A stretch of DNA of 64,000 nucleotides, taken from NCBI RefSeq assembly GCF_016775705.1, contig NZ_CP068760.1:186001-250000 (forward strand), given 5' to 3'. The translations under genes were made by a program, and so were the position numbers. Position 1 is the first letter of the stretch; each line of letters opens with the position of its first letter. Source of the stretch: Chryseobacterium cucumeris (GTDB lineage: Bacteria > Bacteroidota > Bacteroidia > Flavobacteriales > Weeksellaceae). Of the stretch, positions 1 through 10,943 are shown in pieces. Below the pieces are notes generated by a model. That model was not told the DNA's origin, made no database searches, and was given only the letters and a program-made list of their open reading frames with translations.

Positions 1-2010
1 TGTTGTTGGTGAAAATACCAGGGGAGCAAATCTTTTCAATGTTTTGATGTTTCCATTTAAATAATAGGTTAACTTTTCATCATAATAGTTCGAATTTCCT
101 GTAGTCGGTTCTTTATAGAAAGCATTTTTTAATCTGTTTAAATTATCATATTCATAATTATATCTTTTCAAAATACCATCTTGTGAATTTGCCCAGTCAA
201 TTTCTGCAATATTTCCGTTAAATCTTCCTGGAGCTATATTTGAAGATACAGGATTATTGTATCTCAGTTCATACCCGAACAGTTTCCCGTTAAGATTAGC
301 GGGGTCATTAATTTTGGCTAGCCATCCACGGATATTATAGTTATATGTAATATCCTGCAAAGGGCTGGAAGCTATAATTCCTCCAACTTTTTTATTGGTA
401 ATCTGAGAAAGTTCATTGTACGTATTTTGAGTCAGATATTCGACAGAATTACTGTCGACCTGATGGGTGTGAGTCAATAATCTATTTTGAGGATCATACG
501 TGAAATTTTCTGTAATAACTCTGTCCGTATCAGTATCCAATCTTTTGTGAGTTGTTATAGCCCGCTGAACCACTCCTGCAAAATCTAATTTAGATTCAGT
601 TTTTGTACGCCCTCCTAAGTGATTGATAGAATAAGATCCAATAGTTCTACCTTTTTTATCATAATAAGTGTAATTTTTCGTCCAATTATCATCTTCGATG
701 TTTTTAACCAAACTCATGACAGGAAGACTTTTGGTGCTTCTTCCATCAGAAGTAGGCAAGTCAGGTAGTGTAAGTTCTCCCTGAATAGCTGAAGGAAAAG
801 CAGGATTAAAGCTGTATGCTGGATAAGAATCGTAATAGTTTAAAGACAATAAGGTAACCCATTTACTCGCATTGGGATAGGTAGTGTCAGGATTGTTATA
901 ATATACATTCATTCCCTGTCTTTCAAAAAAGGAAGTATCTATTCTATTAACATTGTTGGAAGCATATCCATTAATAATATTCTGTTCTTCATACCTTTCC
1001 CCTCCAGTTCCAATTCCTGTAATCGCAACTCTACCAAACTGATCATATTTTGTATATATCCACTGTCCTTTGTTTTTTAGCTCTGTGTCTCGTGTAGCAA
1101 CTAATCGATCTTGTTTGTCATAGAGCATGTATTCCCAACCTTTGTTCGGAATCTTCTTTTCAACTAATCGATCCCAAATATCATAACGATATTGATAACA
1201 ATAATTATCTAGTAAAGTTTGATCAATTTCTGTATTAACAGATATTGTATTTAAAGAAGCTACGGGAGGGATTATGAAAACCAAATTCTGAAAACTGTCA
1301 TAAACATAATATGTGTCTACATTCTGTGTACCATCATTTTTACGAACTAAAATTGTTTGTCCTCTTCCGTTTTTGAACTCTATAGAAATATTGCCATCCT
1401 CATCTGTAACAGTATTTTTATATAGCAGATTCTGTCCATAATTTCCAGAAAAGCTAACAGTAGAACTTGTTGTCTTATTTGCCCAGACTGTAGATGCAGT
1501 ATATTTTTTCACTTCACCATCTATATTTAAATCATAACCAAATTGAATCGGTTTATTATCCCAAGAATTTCCAACTTGTCTTTGTTTAAGTACTCTATTC
1601 AATGGAGAATCTTCCAATTGTTTCTCAGTAAAAATCTTTTCACCACCATAAATATTTGCTGGATCTATGATAGGATATGGATTATGACCTTCAGTTTGCG
1701 TATATATTAATCCATTATTTGTAGATGTTTGCGGAATTGGTAAATAATCTCTTCTCTGCCTTCCAAAATTATCATAAACAATAGGAGTCACCACATCTCT
1801 TCCAAGTGGACTTGCCTTTACATTGATTATTTGTTTAGGTCTTCCTAATCCATCAAAATACTGAACTGTTTGAGCTTGCTTGGCTGTTGTAGAGGAGGAA
1901 GTTACCTCTTCCAAATAGGTTCGGGTTTGGATATAATTTTCTGTTATTGTTTGTGAATGTAATAAACTTGTCACAAACAATGTACTTATTGGAATTAATA
2001 TTTTTTTCAT
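1..2010 (-). CDS. RHS-repeat / DUF6443-type secreted protein (3' end outside window)
   Basis: The open frame starts with ATG at 2010 and runs without a stop for 670 codons to the window edge, so the C-terminus is missing. It opens with a signal peptide (MKKILIPISTLFVTSLLHSQ) followed by a DUF6443-like N-terminal region (VQYFDGLGRPKQII, PIVYDNFGRQRRDYLP). Many YD-type repeats follow, such as YDIWDRLVEK, YDKQDRLVAT, YDQFGRVA, YDPQNRLLTHTHQ and YEYDNLNRLKNAFY. This is the architecture of Bacteroidota RHS-repeat proteins that end in an RHS core and a variable C-terminal domain; that part is not visible, so toxin or effector function is only inference. Only 5 nt separate it from the stop of the preceding SpvB/YD-type gene, so the two are very probably one operon. 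Confidence 0.9.
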   Translation of the reverse strand, partial: MKKILIPISTLFVTSLLHSQTITENYIQTRTYLEEVTSSSTTAKQAQTVQYFDGLGRPKQIINVKASPLGRDVVTPIVYDNFGRQRRDYLPIPQTSTNNGLIYTQTEGHNPYPIIDPANIYGGEKIFTEKQLEDSPLNRVLKQRQVGNSWDNKPIQFGYDLNIDGEVKKYTASTVWANKTTSSTVSFSGNYGQNLLYKNTVTDEDGNISIEFKNGRGQTILVRKNDGTQNVDTYYVYDSFQNLVFIIPPVASLNTISVNTEIDQTLLDNYCYQYRYDIWDRLVEKKIPNKGWEYMLYDKQDRLVATRDTELKNKGQWIYTKYDQFGRVAITGIGTGGERYEEQNIINGYASNNVNRIDTSFFERQGMNVYYNNPDTTYPNASKWVTLLSLNYYDSYPAYSFNPAFPSAIQGELTLPDLPTSDGRSTKSLPVMSLVKNIEDDNWTKNYTYYDKKGRTIGSYSINHLGGRTKTESKLDFAGVVQRAITTHKRLDTDTDRVITENFTYDPQNRLLTHTHQVDSNSVEYLTQNTYNELSQITNKKVGGIIASSPLQDITYNYNIRGWLAKINDPANLNGKLFGYELRYNNPVSSNIAPGRFNGNIAEIDWANSQDGILKRYNYEYDNLNRLKNAFYKEPTTGNSNYYDEKLTYYLNGNIKTLKRFAPLVFSPTT

Positions 2011-2015
2011 CGTTA

Positions 2016-5000
2016 TTAATTTATAGGGAAATAGAATTCATAATTATATGATGTATTATTAGGAAGAGCATTTCCTGAATGTGTTTTTAAAATAACATCA
2101 CCATTAGTTTGAATAGTACAATATATTTGTCCATTATAAGAGAGAAAGTCTGTTGTTGGTTTACACGTCCCCGTTATGGTAGCAATCTTAACACCTGTTG
2201 TTGCCCAAGGTAGATTGGCTGAATTTGACCCAGAAGAAAATCCAAAAGATAGCTTATAAGAGGAGTTTTGCGAAACAGAAACACTGCCTCCTCCTGAAAT
2301 ACCTAATGATGAGTTAAAAGAAAGTGAGCAATATATTGGAGTACAGATTCCATTTGAATTAGCAGCATTTTGTCCGTTTGTATTAATGTCATTTAGAGCT
2401 TTTTGATCTGCGTCTGACTGGTCTATTATTGAAGTATACTGCCCAGCAGGAACAATATAATTATAAACACCTCCTATTGCCCCTGATCCACAATTATTTC
2501 TTGTGAAAGGTTTACTTTGTAATGAATTGTAAAAAGTAGTAGGTACATAATTATATTCATTTTCTTTTAAAATTTTTCCATTTACATCAATTATCTGCTT
2601 TAGACGATTAGATGAATCATAAAGATATTGTTCTCTGATTCCTGATGGAGGAATAATATTCGTTACACCAACCAAAGGATTATAAGTGTAGGAAGTAATT
2701 TGATAACCGTTCATTTCGGGTCTCTTTCTCAATCCATCAATAGCATTAAGTAAATCTTGTTCACTTGTGGCATCAATATCAGCATCGGACTTATCAATAA
2801 TTCCTTGTAAAAACTGGCTGATTGAACCATAAAATGCTCCTTCTATTTTAGCAATAGGAAGTGTTTGGTGATATCCCCATACTATTGTTGTCGGAACACC
2901 AGCAGTATTTGTATACTCTAATAAATTACCTTTATTATCATAATTAGTATATTTAATTACTGTTTTATTTTCAACAGTATAATTGGGTGGTTGAACCTGA
3001 CTAGTTTCGACAACTGAAGTAGGATTTAAATGAGAGGCATTATCGTACTTTGTGGTAAATTGAGAATAATCTTCTCCCCCTTTGGAAATAACCTTTGAAA
3101 TAGGAACAGAAACTATATTTGCATTAAATAATCGTTGATTATCAGCAGGAGTAGCATAAGATATCTGTATAGATTCAGTTCCCCCATCAGGAAAGGTTGT
3201 AGTTTTATTATTTAAATTATTTAAACCACTATATAAATAATTACTCTCAGTAGTAAATATTTTATTATTTAAATAATCTTTTTTTATTGATTTTGATAAC
3301 AAACTTTCTTTTGAAAAGATTGGATAATAACCCAATACTGTTACACCATGCTGGTGGCTTTCAAAAGCACCATTAAAGGAAATTACATTCCAAACTGATC
3401 TTGAATTTCTACTTAATGATGTGCCATAGTATACATTGGAATAGATTTCCGAATAAATATTATCAGTTTGTTGAACTTTATTCATTGAGGAATCATAAAT
3501 AATTTCACTTAGTACTTTACCATTTTCTGTTGAATTAGTAGATTTGGTGGATGGCATACTAATAGGAATAACTCCGTTTTGCAAATAATAATGAGAATCA
3601 GATGTATTTGAATAATTTGTTTCAATAGAGCCATTATTATTGTTTTGGGCATCTTTCTCTGTTTTTATAACTTTGGAATATCCAATATAATCTCCCGAAG
3701 ATATAGGGGAAGAAGAATTATTATTATTACAACTCATAGAAATAATACCCGATGATTGTGAGTCTGCTGATTGAGAACTATTGTTAATTTGTAATGTAGA
3801 ATATGTATTTTTATTAAATAAGAATAAAGGGTTTGTCGTTATTCCATCAAAATACTTAAATTCAGTCTTTCCGATAAACTGATTGTTTATGTCTCTATTA
3901 GTTTGACTAGCTAGTCTCAAGCCATTGCCAACGGTTAGTTTTCCATAATCATATTGATTAAACAGATTGGACGCACTGTTTAGCTCATATTCAAAAGAAG
4001 AAGAACCTTTTGTAGGATAAAAAACTTTAGTTAGAATAGCAGATTGAGTAAAATTAATATTGGCTTGCTTAAAATTATTGTTATAATTATTATCTACAGG
4101 TACAGGAGTAGGATAACTAAAATCATTAGGATTTAAAAATAGGGTTTTATTGTTAAAACCACCATTTGAATATCCCCAATAATCTACGCCTGTTGACGAC
4201 TTTGATGGTAATAGTGTTTCATTATAGCCAAATGTATAAAGGTCACTATTTATCTTTACCGATAAAAGTTTGAGTCTCTTAGTTAGCCTATCTTGTGTAT
4301 AGATTTGGTTCGGTTGTGTTAAAGTTATGGAATTTTGAGAATTGAAATAATCATAATTTAAATTAATAGTTTTTACAACCTGATTTATATTATTCTGTTC
4401 CTCAATTCTATCTAATTTTTGGGTTGGAAAATCAAGTCGATCAGAATAATAAAAATTAACCTTTCCAAAATTTCCAGATATATTATTGATAAGTAAATAA
4501 TTTTGCTCAGTTGACCAATTAATTATTGGTGGAGCCATGAATCCTACAGTTTGAGAACTACTAAGAGGGTTCATAGATGAGCCAGGATATTGCTCATCAA
4601 ATTCTCCTATCCATGAAAAATTTTGTGTATTGTCTAAAGGCAATGACGAGTAATGATACGTTTGATTACCATATGTATAATTTAACTTTTGTCCAACAAA
4701 GGGCAAATTTCTTACATTTGAATATTCATTATAAGTAAAATTAATATCATTATTGTTTATATCTGTTATTTTTGTGATAACATAATTCTTACTTACACTG
4801 TTGAGTGTTTTAACAACTTCAACTTTTGCAAAATAGTATTTGATTCCAGTAGGATCAATAATTGTAAAATATGTACTATCACTGTAAGAAATTTTATATC
4901 CCTTTTTGTTTAAGCAATAAAAAATAGGATTAAAGGTGTGGTTAGTAATTCCTGTAGGATAATTATTTATAACGAATTCCAGTTTTTCTCCAAATAAATT

Positions 5001-5588
5001 ACATGTAAATATATCTGGAGAAGTATCAGTGTCAACTGTGAAAGGGGCAGAATTATGTAAATCTGCAAAATTCCCATTCAATGGCAAAAAGCCATCAATC
5101 GTTTTATAATAAGAATAGGCATCTTTAGTAGGTTGTGAAACAAATCCTGCTGGAAGAGGTTGAACACTGTGTGGAAAATAATTATTAAAAGGATTGGCTG
5201 ATTGAGTAAAAGGTGCTAAATATTTAGCAACATCATCAAAATCACTATAACCTCCTAAGATAGATTGCGTAATAGTGGGAAGATTTATATCCCAGCCCAG
5301 TCCTACTGATCCTGCCTCTTGAGCCACTTTAATACCATTTCCTGAAATATATCGTAAAACTAAAGGAATCTTAATTGCACCCGACTCAGCAGTCAATAAT
5401 GGAATTTGCGGACTATTAGTTCCTGTATATTCTGAATTTTGAATATCTCCATATCTTAAAAATGTTGCTGTTGATGGAGAATTAGGAAAATTTTTAAAGT
5501 AATATTCACTGTATTTATTTTGATTATTCTGAGCATGAACAGTAAAAAATGCTCCTAATACAAAACTTAATATTATATTTTTCTTCAT
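2016..5588 (-). CDS. large secreted SpvB/YD-type protein with DUF5977-like C-terminal region
   Basis: A 1190-residue protein with a clear signal peptide (MKKNIILSFVLGAFFTVHAQ). Residues about 45-115 contain the motif typical of the N-terminus of YD/RHS-type shells (IPLVLRYISGNGIKVAQEAG, then VGLGWDINLP). Middle regions hold YD-like segments (YDNASHLNPTSVVET, YTNYDNKGNLLEY, YLYDSSNRLKQIID). Around residues 1045-1105 is a DUF5977-like segment: FTRNNCGSG, then YIVPAGQYTS, DAD, and NGQNAANSNGIC. It lies 3 nt after the upstream T9SS gene fragment and 5 nt before the RHS gene, which implies one transcript. The start is the first ATG and directly precedes the signal peptide. It has no recognisable T9SS sorting domain. 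Molecular function is unknown; a shell or scaffold partner for the downstream RHS protein is inference. Confidence 0.9.
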   Translation of the reverse strand: MKKNIILSFVLGAFFTVHAQNNQNKYSEYYFKNFPNSPSTATFLRYGDIQNSEYTGTNSPQIPLLTAESGAIKIPLVLRYISGNGIKVAQEAGSVGLGWDINLPTITQSILGGYSDFDDVAKYLAPFTQSANPFNNYFPHSVQPLPAGFVSQPTKDAYSYYKTIDGFLPLNGNFADLHNSAPFTVDTDTSPDIFTCNLFGEKLEFVINNYPTGITNHTFNPIFYCLNKKGYKISYSDSTYFTIIDPTGIKYYFAKVEVVKTLNSVSKNYVITKITDINNNDINFTYNEYSNVRNLPFVGQKLNYTYGNQTYHYSSLPLDNTQNFSWIGEFDEQYPGSSMNPLSSSQTVGFMAPPIINWSTEQNYLLINNISGNFGKVNFYYSDRLDFPTQKLDRIEEQNNINQVVKTINLNYDYFNSQNSITLTQPNQIYTQDRLTKRLKLLSVKINSDLYTFGYNETLLPSKSSTGVDYWGYSNGGFNNKTLFLNPNDFSYPTPVPVDNNYNNNFKQANINFTQSAILTKVFYPTKGSSSFEYELNSASNLFNQYDYGKLTVGNGLRLASQTNRDINNQFIGKTEFKYFDGITTNPLFLFNKNTYSTLQINNSSQSADSQSSGIISMSCNNNNSSSPISSGDYIGYSKVIKTEKDAQNNNNGSIETNYSNTSDSHYYLQNGVIPISMPSTKSTNSTENGKVLSEIIYDSSMNKVQQTDNIYSEIYSNVYYGTSLSRNSRSVWNVISFNGAFESHQHGVTVLGYYPIFSKESLLSKSIKKDYLNNKIFTTESNYLYSGLNNLNNKTTTFPDGGTESIQISYATPADNQRLFNANIVSVPISKVISKGGEDYSQFTTKYDNASHLNPTSVVETSQVQPPNYTVENKTVIKYTNYDNKGNLLEYTNTAGVPTTIVWGYHQTLPIAKIEGAFYGSISQFLQGIIDKSDADIDATSEQDLLNAIDGLRKRPEMNGYQITSYTYNPLVGVTNIIPPSGIREQYLYDSSNRLKQIIDVNGKILKENEYNYVPTTFYNSLQSKPFTRNNCGSGAIGGVYNYIVPAGQYTSIIDQSDADQKALNDINTNGQNAANSNGICTPIYCSLSFNSSLGISGGGSVSVSQNSSYKLSFGFSSGSNSANLPWATTGVKIATITGTCKPTTDFLSYNGQIYCTIQTNGDVILKTHSGNALPNNTSYNYEFYFPIN

Positions 5589-5591
5589 TTA

Positions 5592-6461
5592 TTATTTCTT
5601 AATCAATTTAGCATTTGTCGTTTTATTTGTATCAGTTTTTATAGTCACTAGATACGCTCCCTGAATCAAATTCTGAGTATTTATCTTTGTTACTTTATTC
5701 TTGGTTTTCAGGCTCTGTAACTGTCTTCCGCTCATATCATACAGTAGAATATTTGCATCCTTAAAATCAAAGCCAATTTCCACGTAGGCATAATCTGATA
5801 CAGGATTTGGATAAATTTTGATGTCATATTTTTCAATCAGCTGATCTACTTGTCTATCTCCCAGCTTTACAATCTTCCAGTTTTCTTTTCCCAGTTCTTC
5901 AGCACTGGTCCCTGCCAGAATAATAGAACCGTCTCTGTTCAACTTTAAATCAGAAAGTCTTTCTTCCTTTTTTCTGGATTCTCCTTTGACGTGCTTTCTC
6001 CACTGCTCATTTCCGTTTTGGTCGAGATAAAGCATCCAGAACGTTTCATCATCTGTTTCTATTCTTCCTTCTGCCTGAGTATACCCCCCCAGCAGAATGC
6101 CTTTAGACTTCCCGCTTCCATCTTCCTGCTTCCCGCTTATTCCACTCATTCCCATCAGGACATCACGGTTTCCAAAATTGTAAGACTTCTGCCACTGTTC
6201 ATCTCCTCTTTCATTTAAAGAAATCAGCCAAAGATCTGTTCCTTCCTCTAATCCGACGGTTTTGTTTCCTGATCTTTCCGATCTGGATTCCCCGCCAACG
6301 ATAAATCCATTGGAAGTTAAGGCCAGTGTTCTGATATGATCATCACCTTTTCCTCCAAAGTTCTTTTCCCATTCTATTTTTCCGTTTTTATCAAGCTTTA
6401 CGATCCAATAGTCACCTTCACCGAAGTTGCTGCTGGCTTTGGAATAAGCGTCGATCTTCAC
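5592..6461 (-). pseudogene. C-terminal part of frameshifted T9SS type A sorting-domain protein
   Basis: This frame continues the protein that begins at 7186 but lies in a different phase; the two frames overlap by 4 nt at 6458-6461. It carries repeats of the form DYWIVKLDKNGKIEWEKNFGG and DLWLISLNERGDEQWQKSY, the beta-propeller-like blades common in flavobacterial T9SS cargo, and ends in a type A sorting domain (KIYPNPVSDYAYVEI, then YDMSGRQLQSL and LIQGAYLVTIKT). GTG at 6461 could start it, but no signal peptide follows, so independent expression would not yield a secreted protein. An in-frame tract of four heptamers at 6107-6134 encodes a small insertion inside it. The 3' end sits 3 nt from the next gene. 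Confidence 0.8.
6107..6137. repeat. in-frame heptamer tract inside the T9SS gene
   Basis: Four consecutive 7-nt units (ACTTCCC, GCTTCCA, TCTTCCT, GCTTCCC) followed by GCTT. They encode the low-complexity stretch SGKQEDGSGKS between family-like blades. Compared with a one-unit state, three additional units add 21 nt, which keeps the frame. Confidence 0.75.
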
Positions 6462-7186
6462 ACCACTTCCAGCTTCCCGCTTCCCGCCTTTACTTCAGAA
6501 CTCCTCGAATACATTCCCAGTAAAGCTCCTCCATCTTTGGTAGGGATTATCTTTTCGACTTCATCTAAACCACGCCCTCCCAATGTTTGTTCAGATAGTG
6601 TTTTTCCGTCTTTGTCTAATCTAATGATCAGGACATCTTTTGAGCCATGACCTTTAGATGAGTTTTGTACACTTCCAGCAACAAAGAATCCCTGATCTGT
6701 AGTCTGAATCACAGCTCTTGCTTCTTCATCTGATGAGCTTCCTAAAGTTTTCTGCCATAATTCGTCACCTAATTCATTGATTCTAATTAACCAAATGTCT
6801 GAGCCACCTTTAGAATCTTCCTTTTTATCAAGTCCTTTTCCTGAATATGATGAACCTGTGATCAGAAAACCACCGTCCTGAGTAGTAACCGTTGAAGATA
6901 AATAGTCGTGATTGTTTCCAGAAAAATACTTTTCAAAAACCTGTTCTCCCTGCTGGTTTAATTTTATCAGATGGAAATCGTAACCGTTGTTCTGCTTGCT
7001 GTTCTGCCTAAGCTTATCGGTCTGAATACTGCTTCCCGTGATCAGATACTGTCCGTCAATTGTTGTAGTAATCTGGCTTAAAAAATCCTGAGCTGAGGAC
7101 TTTATATCTTTCTGCCAAAGTACCTCTTGGGCAAATATGTCCGTAATAGTGCATAAAGACAATGCACACATGTAGAGTTTTTTCAT
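6458..7186 (-). pseudogene. N-terminal part of frameshifted T9SS type A sorting-domain protein
   Basis: Starts at ATG 7186 with a signal peptide (MKKLYMCALSLCTITDIFAQ), then has propeller-type blades (LWQKDIKSSAQDFLSQITTT, SDIWLIRINELGDELWQKTL, KDVLIIRLDKDGKTLSEQTL). It ends at an early TGA right after a run of 7-nt repeats (6465-6485), where the encoded residues AGSGKLEVV depart from the family pattern. The missing half, with the sorting domain, continues in another frame from 6461. Removing two heptamers or adding one would join both halves into one protein of about 530 residues. It is the first gene of the SpvB/RHS-type operon, so its state could affect translation of the genes behind it. 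A sequencing or assembly error in the repeat cannot be excluded. Confidence 0.8.
6465..6488. repeat. frame-breaking heptamer tract in the T9SS gene
   Basis: Three 7-nt units (ACTTCCA, GCTTCCC, GCTTCCC) plus GCC. Compared with a one-unit state, two extra units add 14 nt and shift the frame, which is the frameshift seen. With one unit or with four units the frame reads through into the C-terminal half. Confidence 0.75.
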
Positions 7187-7294
7187 ACTTGTGTTATTAA
7201 TGTTAAGTAAATATTGATTGATGTATTGTGTACATAGAAATACACAAATTATCGAGTGTAATTATTGTTTCATGGTCATGTTTTTTAATGCTTA

Positions 7295-7324
7295 CAAAAT
7301 TAAAATTTTTAAAGTTTATCCCAA
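7295..7324 (-). promoter_or_regulatory. promoter of the T9SS/RHS operon
   Basis: On the minus strand, TTG (7324-7322), a 19-bp spacer and TAATTTTG (7302-7295) match the Bacteroidota consensus TTG-N17-23-TAnnTTTG. It lies about 110 nt before the ATG at 7186. Confidence 0.6.
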
Positions 7325-7353
7325 AGAAAATTGATTAACTTTCTTTAATAAAG

Positions 7354-7388
7354 CAAAGATATACCAGCAAAGCGACAATACTTGTCGC
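7354..7388 (-). promoter_or_regulatory. second -7 box with overlapping palindrome (candidate operator)
   Basis: TATCTTTG (minus strand, 7361-7354) matches the -7 consensus. The perfect palindrome GCGACAATACTTGTCGC at 7372-7388 covers the place where the -33 element would be, and no well-spaced TTG is present. That layout is usual for a regulator site; the regulator is unknown. Confidence 0.4.
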
Positions 7389-7710
7389 ATTACATTTTTA
7401 TAAAAAAAACTTTAAAATAATATATTGAGTTCGTAAAATTTTGATAAGTACTCTTCTATGATATTTCTTGATAAGTTTTTTATATCTGATTCGAAAATAG
7501 GATAGTTTCTGATTAACTACAATTTTTTTGTTATGATTTTTTCAGATCACTTAAACATCTCTTTTTTAACACTTAATAGATTCATTTTATTCTCAATTGA
7601 ATAAATGCTCTATAATATTTTTCTGCTAAATATGTGATTAACATTTATAGTAAAACTGATTATTAATAATTTAATATTCTTCAAAATAAAAATTCAATTA
7701 GTGGATAAAT

Positions 7711-7739
7711 AAAAATCGGCTGCCCTTCGGGCAGCCGAT
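7711..7739 (-). terminator. katG rho-independent terminator
   Basis: A perfect 11-bp stem (7715-7725 with 7729-7739) with a 3-nt loop is followed on the minus strand by TTTTTATTT. It lies 22 nt after the katG stop. Confidence 0.85.
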
Positions 7740-7761
7740 CCTATTATATAAAAACTATTTC

Positions 7762-10044
<2,283 letters not shown>

Positions 10045-10099
10045 TTATTTATTTTTTATGTTGATTAATACAGTTTCCAATTGTGTTCTAAGAACATCA

Positions 10100-10130
10100 C
10101 AAACCTACAACGTTTGCTCAATAAATACAA
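10100..10130 (-). promoter_or_regulatory. katG promoter
   Basis: On the minus strand TTG (10130-10128), 20 bp, then TAGGTTTG (10107-10100) match TTG-N17-23-TAnnTTTG. The predicted start of transcription is near 10095, about 57 nt before the ATG. Confidence 0.65.
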
Positions 10131-10152
10131 TCTATTAATTTTTATCTCAATG

Positions 10153-10167
10153 ATAGTTAAAAACTAT
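10153..10167. promoter_or_regulatory. OxyR-like binding site upstream of katG
   Basis: ATAGTTAAAAACTAT fits the OxyR half-operator consensus ATAGnTnnnAnCTAT at every fixed position. It ends 23 bp upstream of the katG -33 element, a usual position for an activator. A second module at the expected 7-bp spacing is at best weak. Confidence 0.6.
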
Positions 10168-10296
10168 AAATAAATATTTTCAACGGCACAATATCTGGTC
10201 AGAATTGTGGTATTAAGTTAGTCATTTTTAAGATTAACTTAAATAAAAACAACAGTATACCTTCCAATTTAGAATTACTCAACGTAAGAATGTAAA

Positions 10297-10416
10297 GGGA
10301 GAAGGAAGTTGAAAGGAGGATGTTTGGCGTCACCATGAAAATAACATATTAATTGCTAAAAAATACACTATTACAACATTTTCTGGAAGCTGTTCCTTCT
10401 TCCAGCTTCTAACTTT
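10297..10416. repeat. heptamer-like purine and pyrimidine tracts
   Basis: A purine-rich run in 7-nt steps (GGGAGAA, GGAAGTT, GAAAGGA, GGATGTT at 10297-10324) and, about 58 nt on, a pyrimidine-rich run (CTGTTCC, TTCTTCC, AGCTTCT, AACTTTC) partly complementary to it. The arrangement resembles the clearer pair at 26271-26438. Confidence 0.45.
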
Positions 10417-10471
10417 CTTTCACTAAAAATAAATTAACTATCTTTATATTTATAAAACATGAACATCCGCT

Positions 10472-10939
10472 ATGAAAAAAATAATTGTTGTCGTTCTCGT
10501 TGTATTTATCATCATACAATTTTTTCCTATCGATAAAACGAATCCGCCGCCAACTCCCGGTATGGATTTTCTGAAAATTAAAAATACTCCTGAAAAGATA
10601 GCGCATACAATCAGAACATCATGTTATGATTGTCATTCCAATGAAACAAAGTATCCATGGTACAGCAATATCTCCCCGATGTCATGGTGGGTAAAAAATC
10701 ATATTGACGAGGGCAGGAATCATCTTAATTTTTCTACCTTTGCAGTGTATGAACCTAAAAGACAGCTTCATAAACTTGAGGAATGTATAGAAATGGTTGA
10801 AAAAAAAGAGATGCCGCTTGAATCCTATTATTTAGGCCATCAGAATGCTAAACTTTCTGATGAGCAGCGTGCAGATCTTATCCATTATTTCAAAAAAGTA
10901 AAAGAAGACACGGAAAGGGGAATCCTATTTAATAAATAA
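10472..10939 (+). CDS. haem-binding domain protein (Haem_bd family)
   Basis: A 155-residue protein with one N-terminal membrane or signal segment (residues 4-18, IIVVVLVVFIIIQFF) and then a periplasmic domain with a c-type haem motif CYDCH (C51, C54, H55). It is followed by the family signature NETKYPWYSNISPMSWWV and the segment HIDEGRNHLNFS. This fits the Haem_bd family of small Bacteroidota proteins, presumed to carry one covalently bound haem in the periplasm and to act in electron transfer; the partner is unknown. The start at 10472 puts the hydrophobic segment at the N-terminus. The next gene, for a DCC thiol oxidoreductase, begins 4 nt after its stop, so they are probably co-transcribed; both have CxxC-type motifs. 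Confidence 0.85.
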   Translation: MKKIIVVVLVVFIIIQFFPIDKTNPPPTPGMDFLKIKNTPEKIAHTIRTSCYDCHSNETKYPWYSNISPMSWWVKNHIDEGRNHLNFSTFAVYEPKRQLHKLEECIEMVEKKEMPLESYYLGHQNAKLSDEQRADLIHYFKKVKEDTERGILFNK

Positions 10940-10943
10940 CGTC

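Larger units (their letters stand above)
7187..7761. other. AT-rich intergenic region between katG and the T9SS/RHS operon
   Basis: This 575-bp gap holds no plausible gene. Contents seen: a promoter with both elements (7295-7324) and a second -7 box with an overlapping palindrome (7354-7388), both pointing to the minus-strand T9SS/RHS operon; a perfect 7-bp inverted repeat in the leader (7226-7232 with 7241-7247, TTGTGTA/TACACAA); and the katG terminator (7711-7739). The stretch 7390-7700 is featureless AT-rich DNA. Confidence 0.6.

Noticed and set aside
6458..6461. Programmed ribosomal frameshift between the two halves of the T9SS gene
   Set aside because: There is no slippery heptamer such as XXXYYYZ, no downstream pseudoknot seen, and the break coincides with a repeat; copy-number change explains it better.
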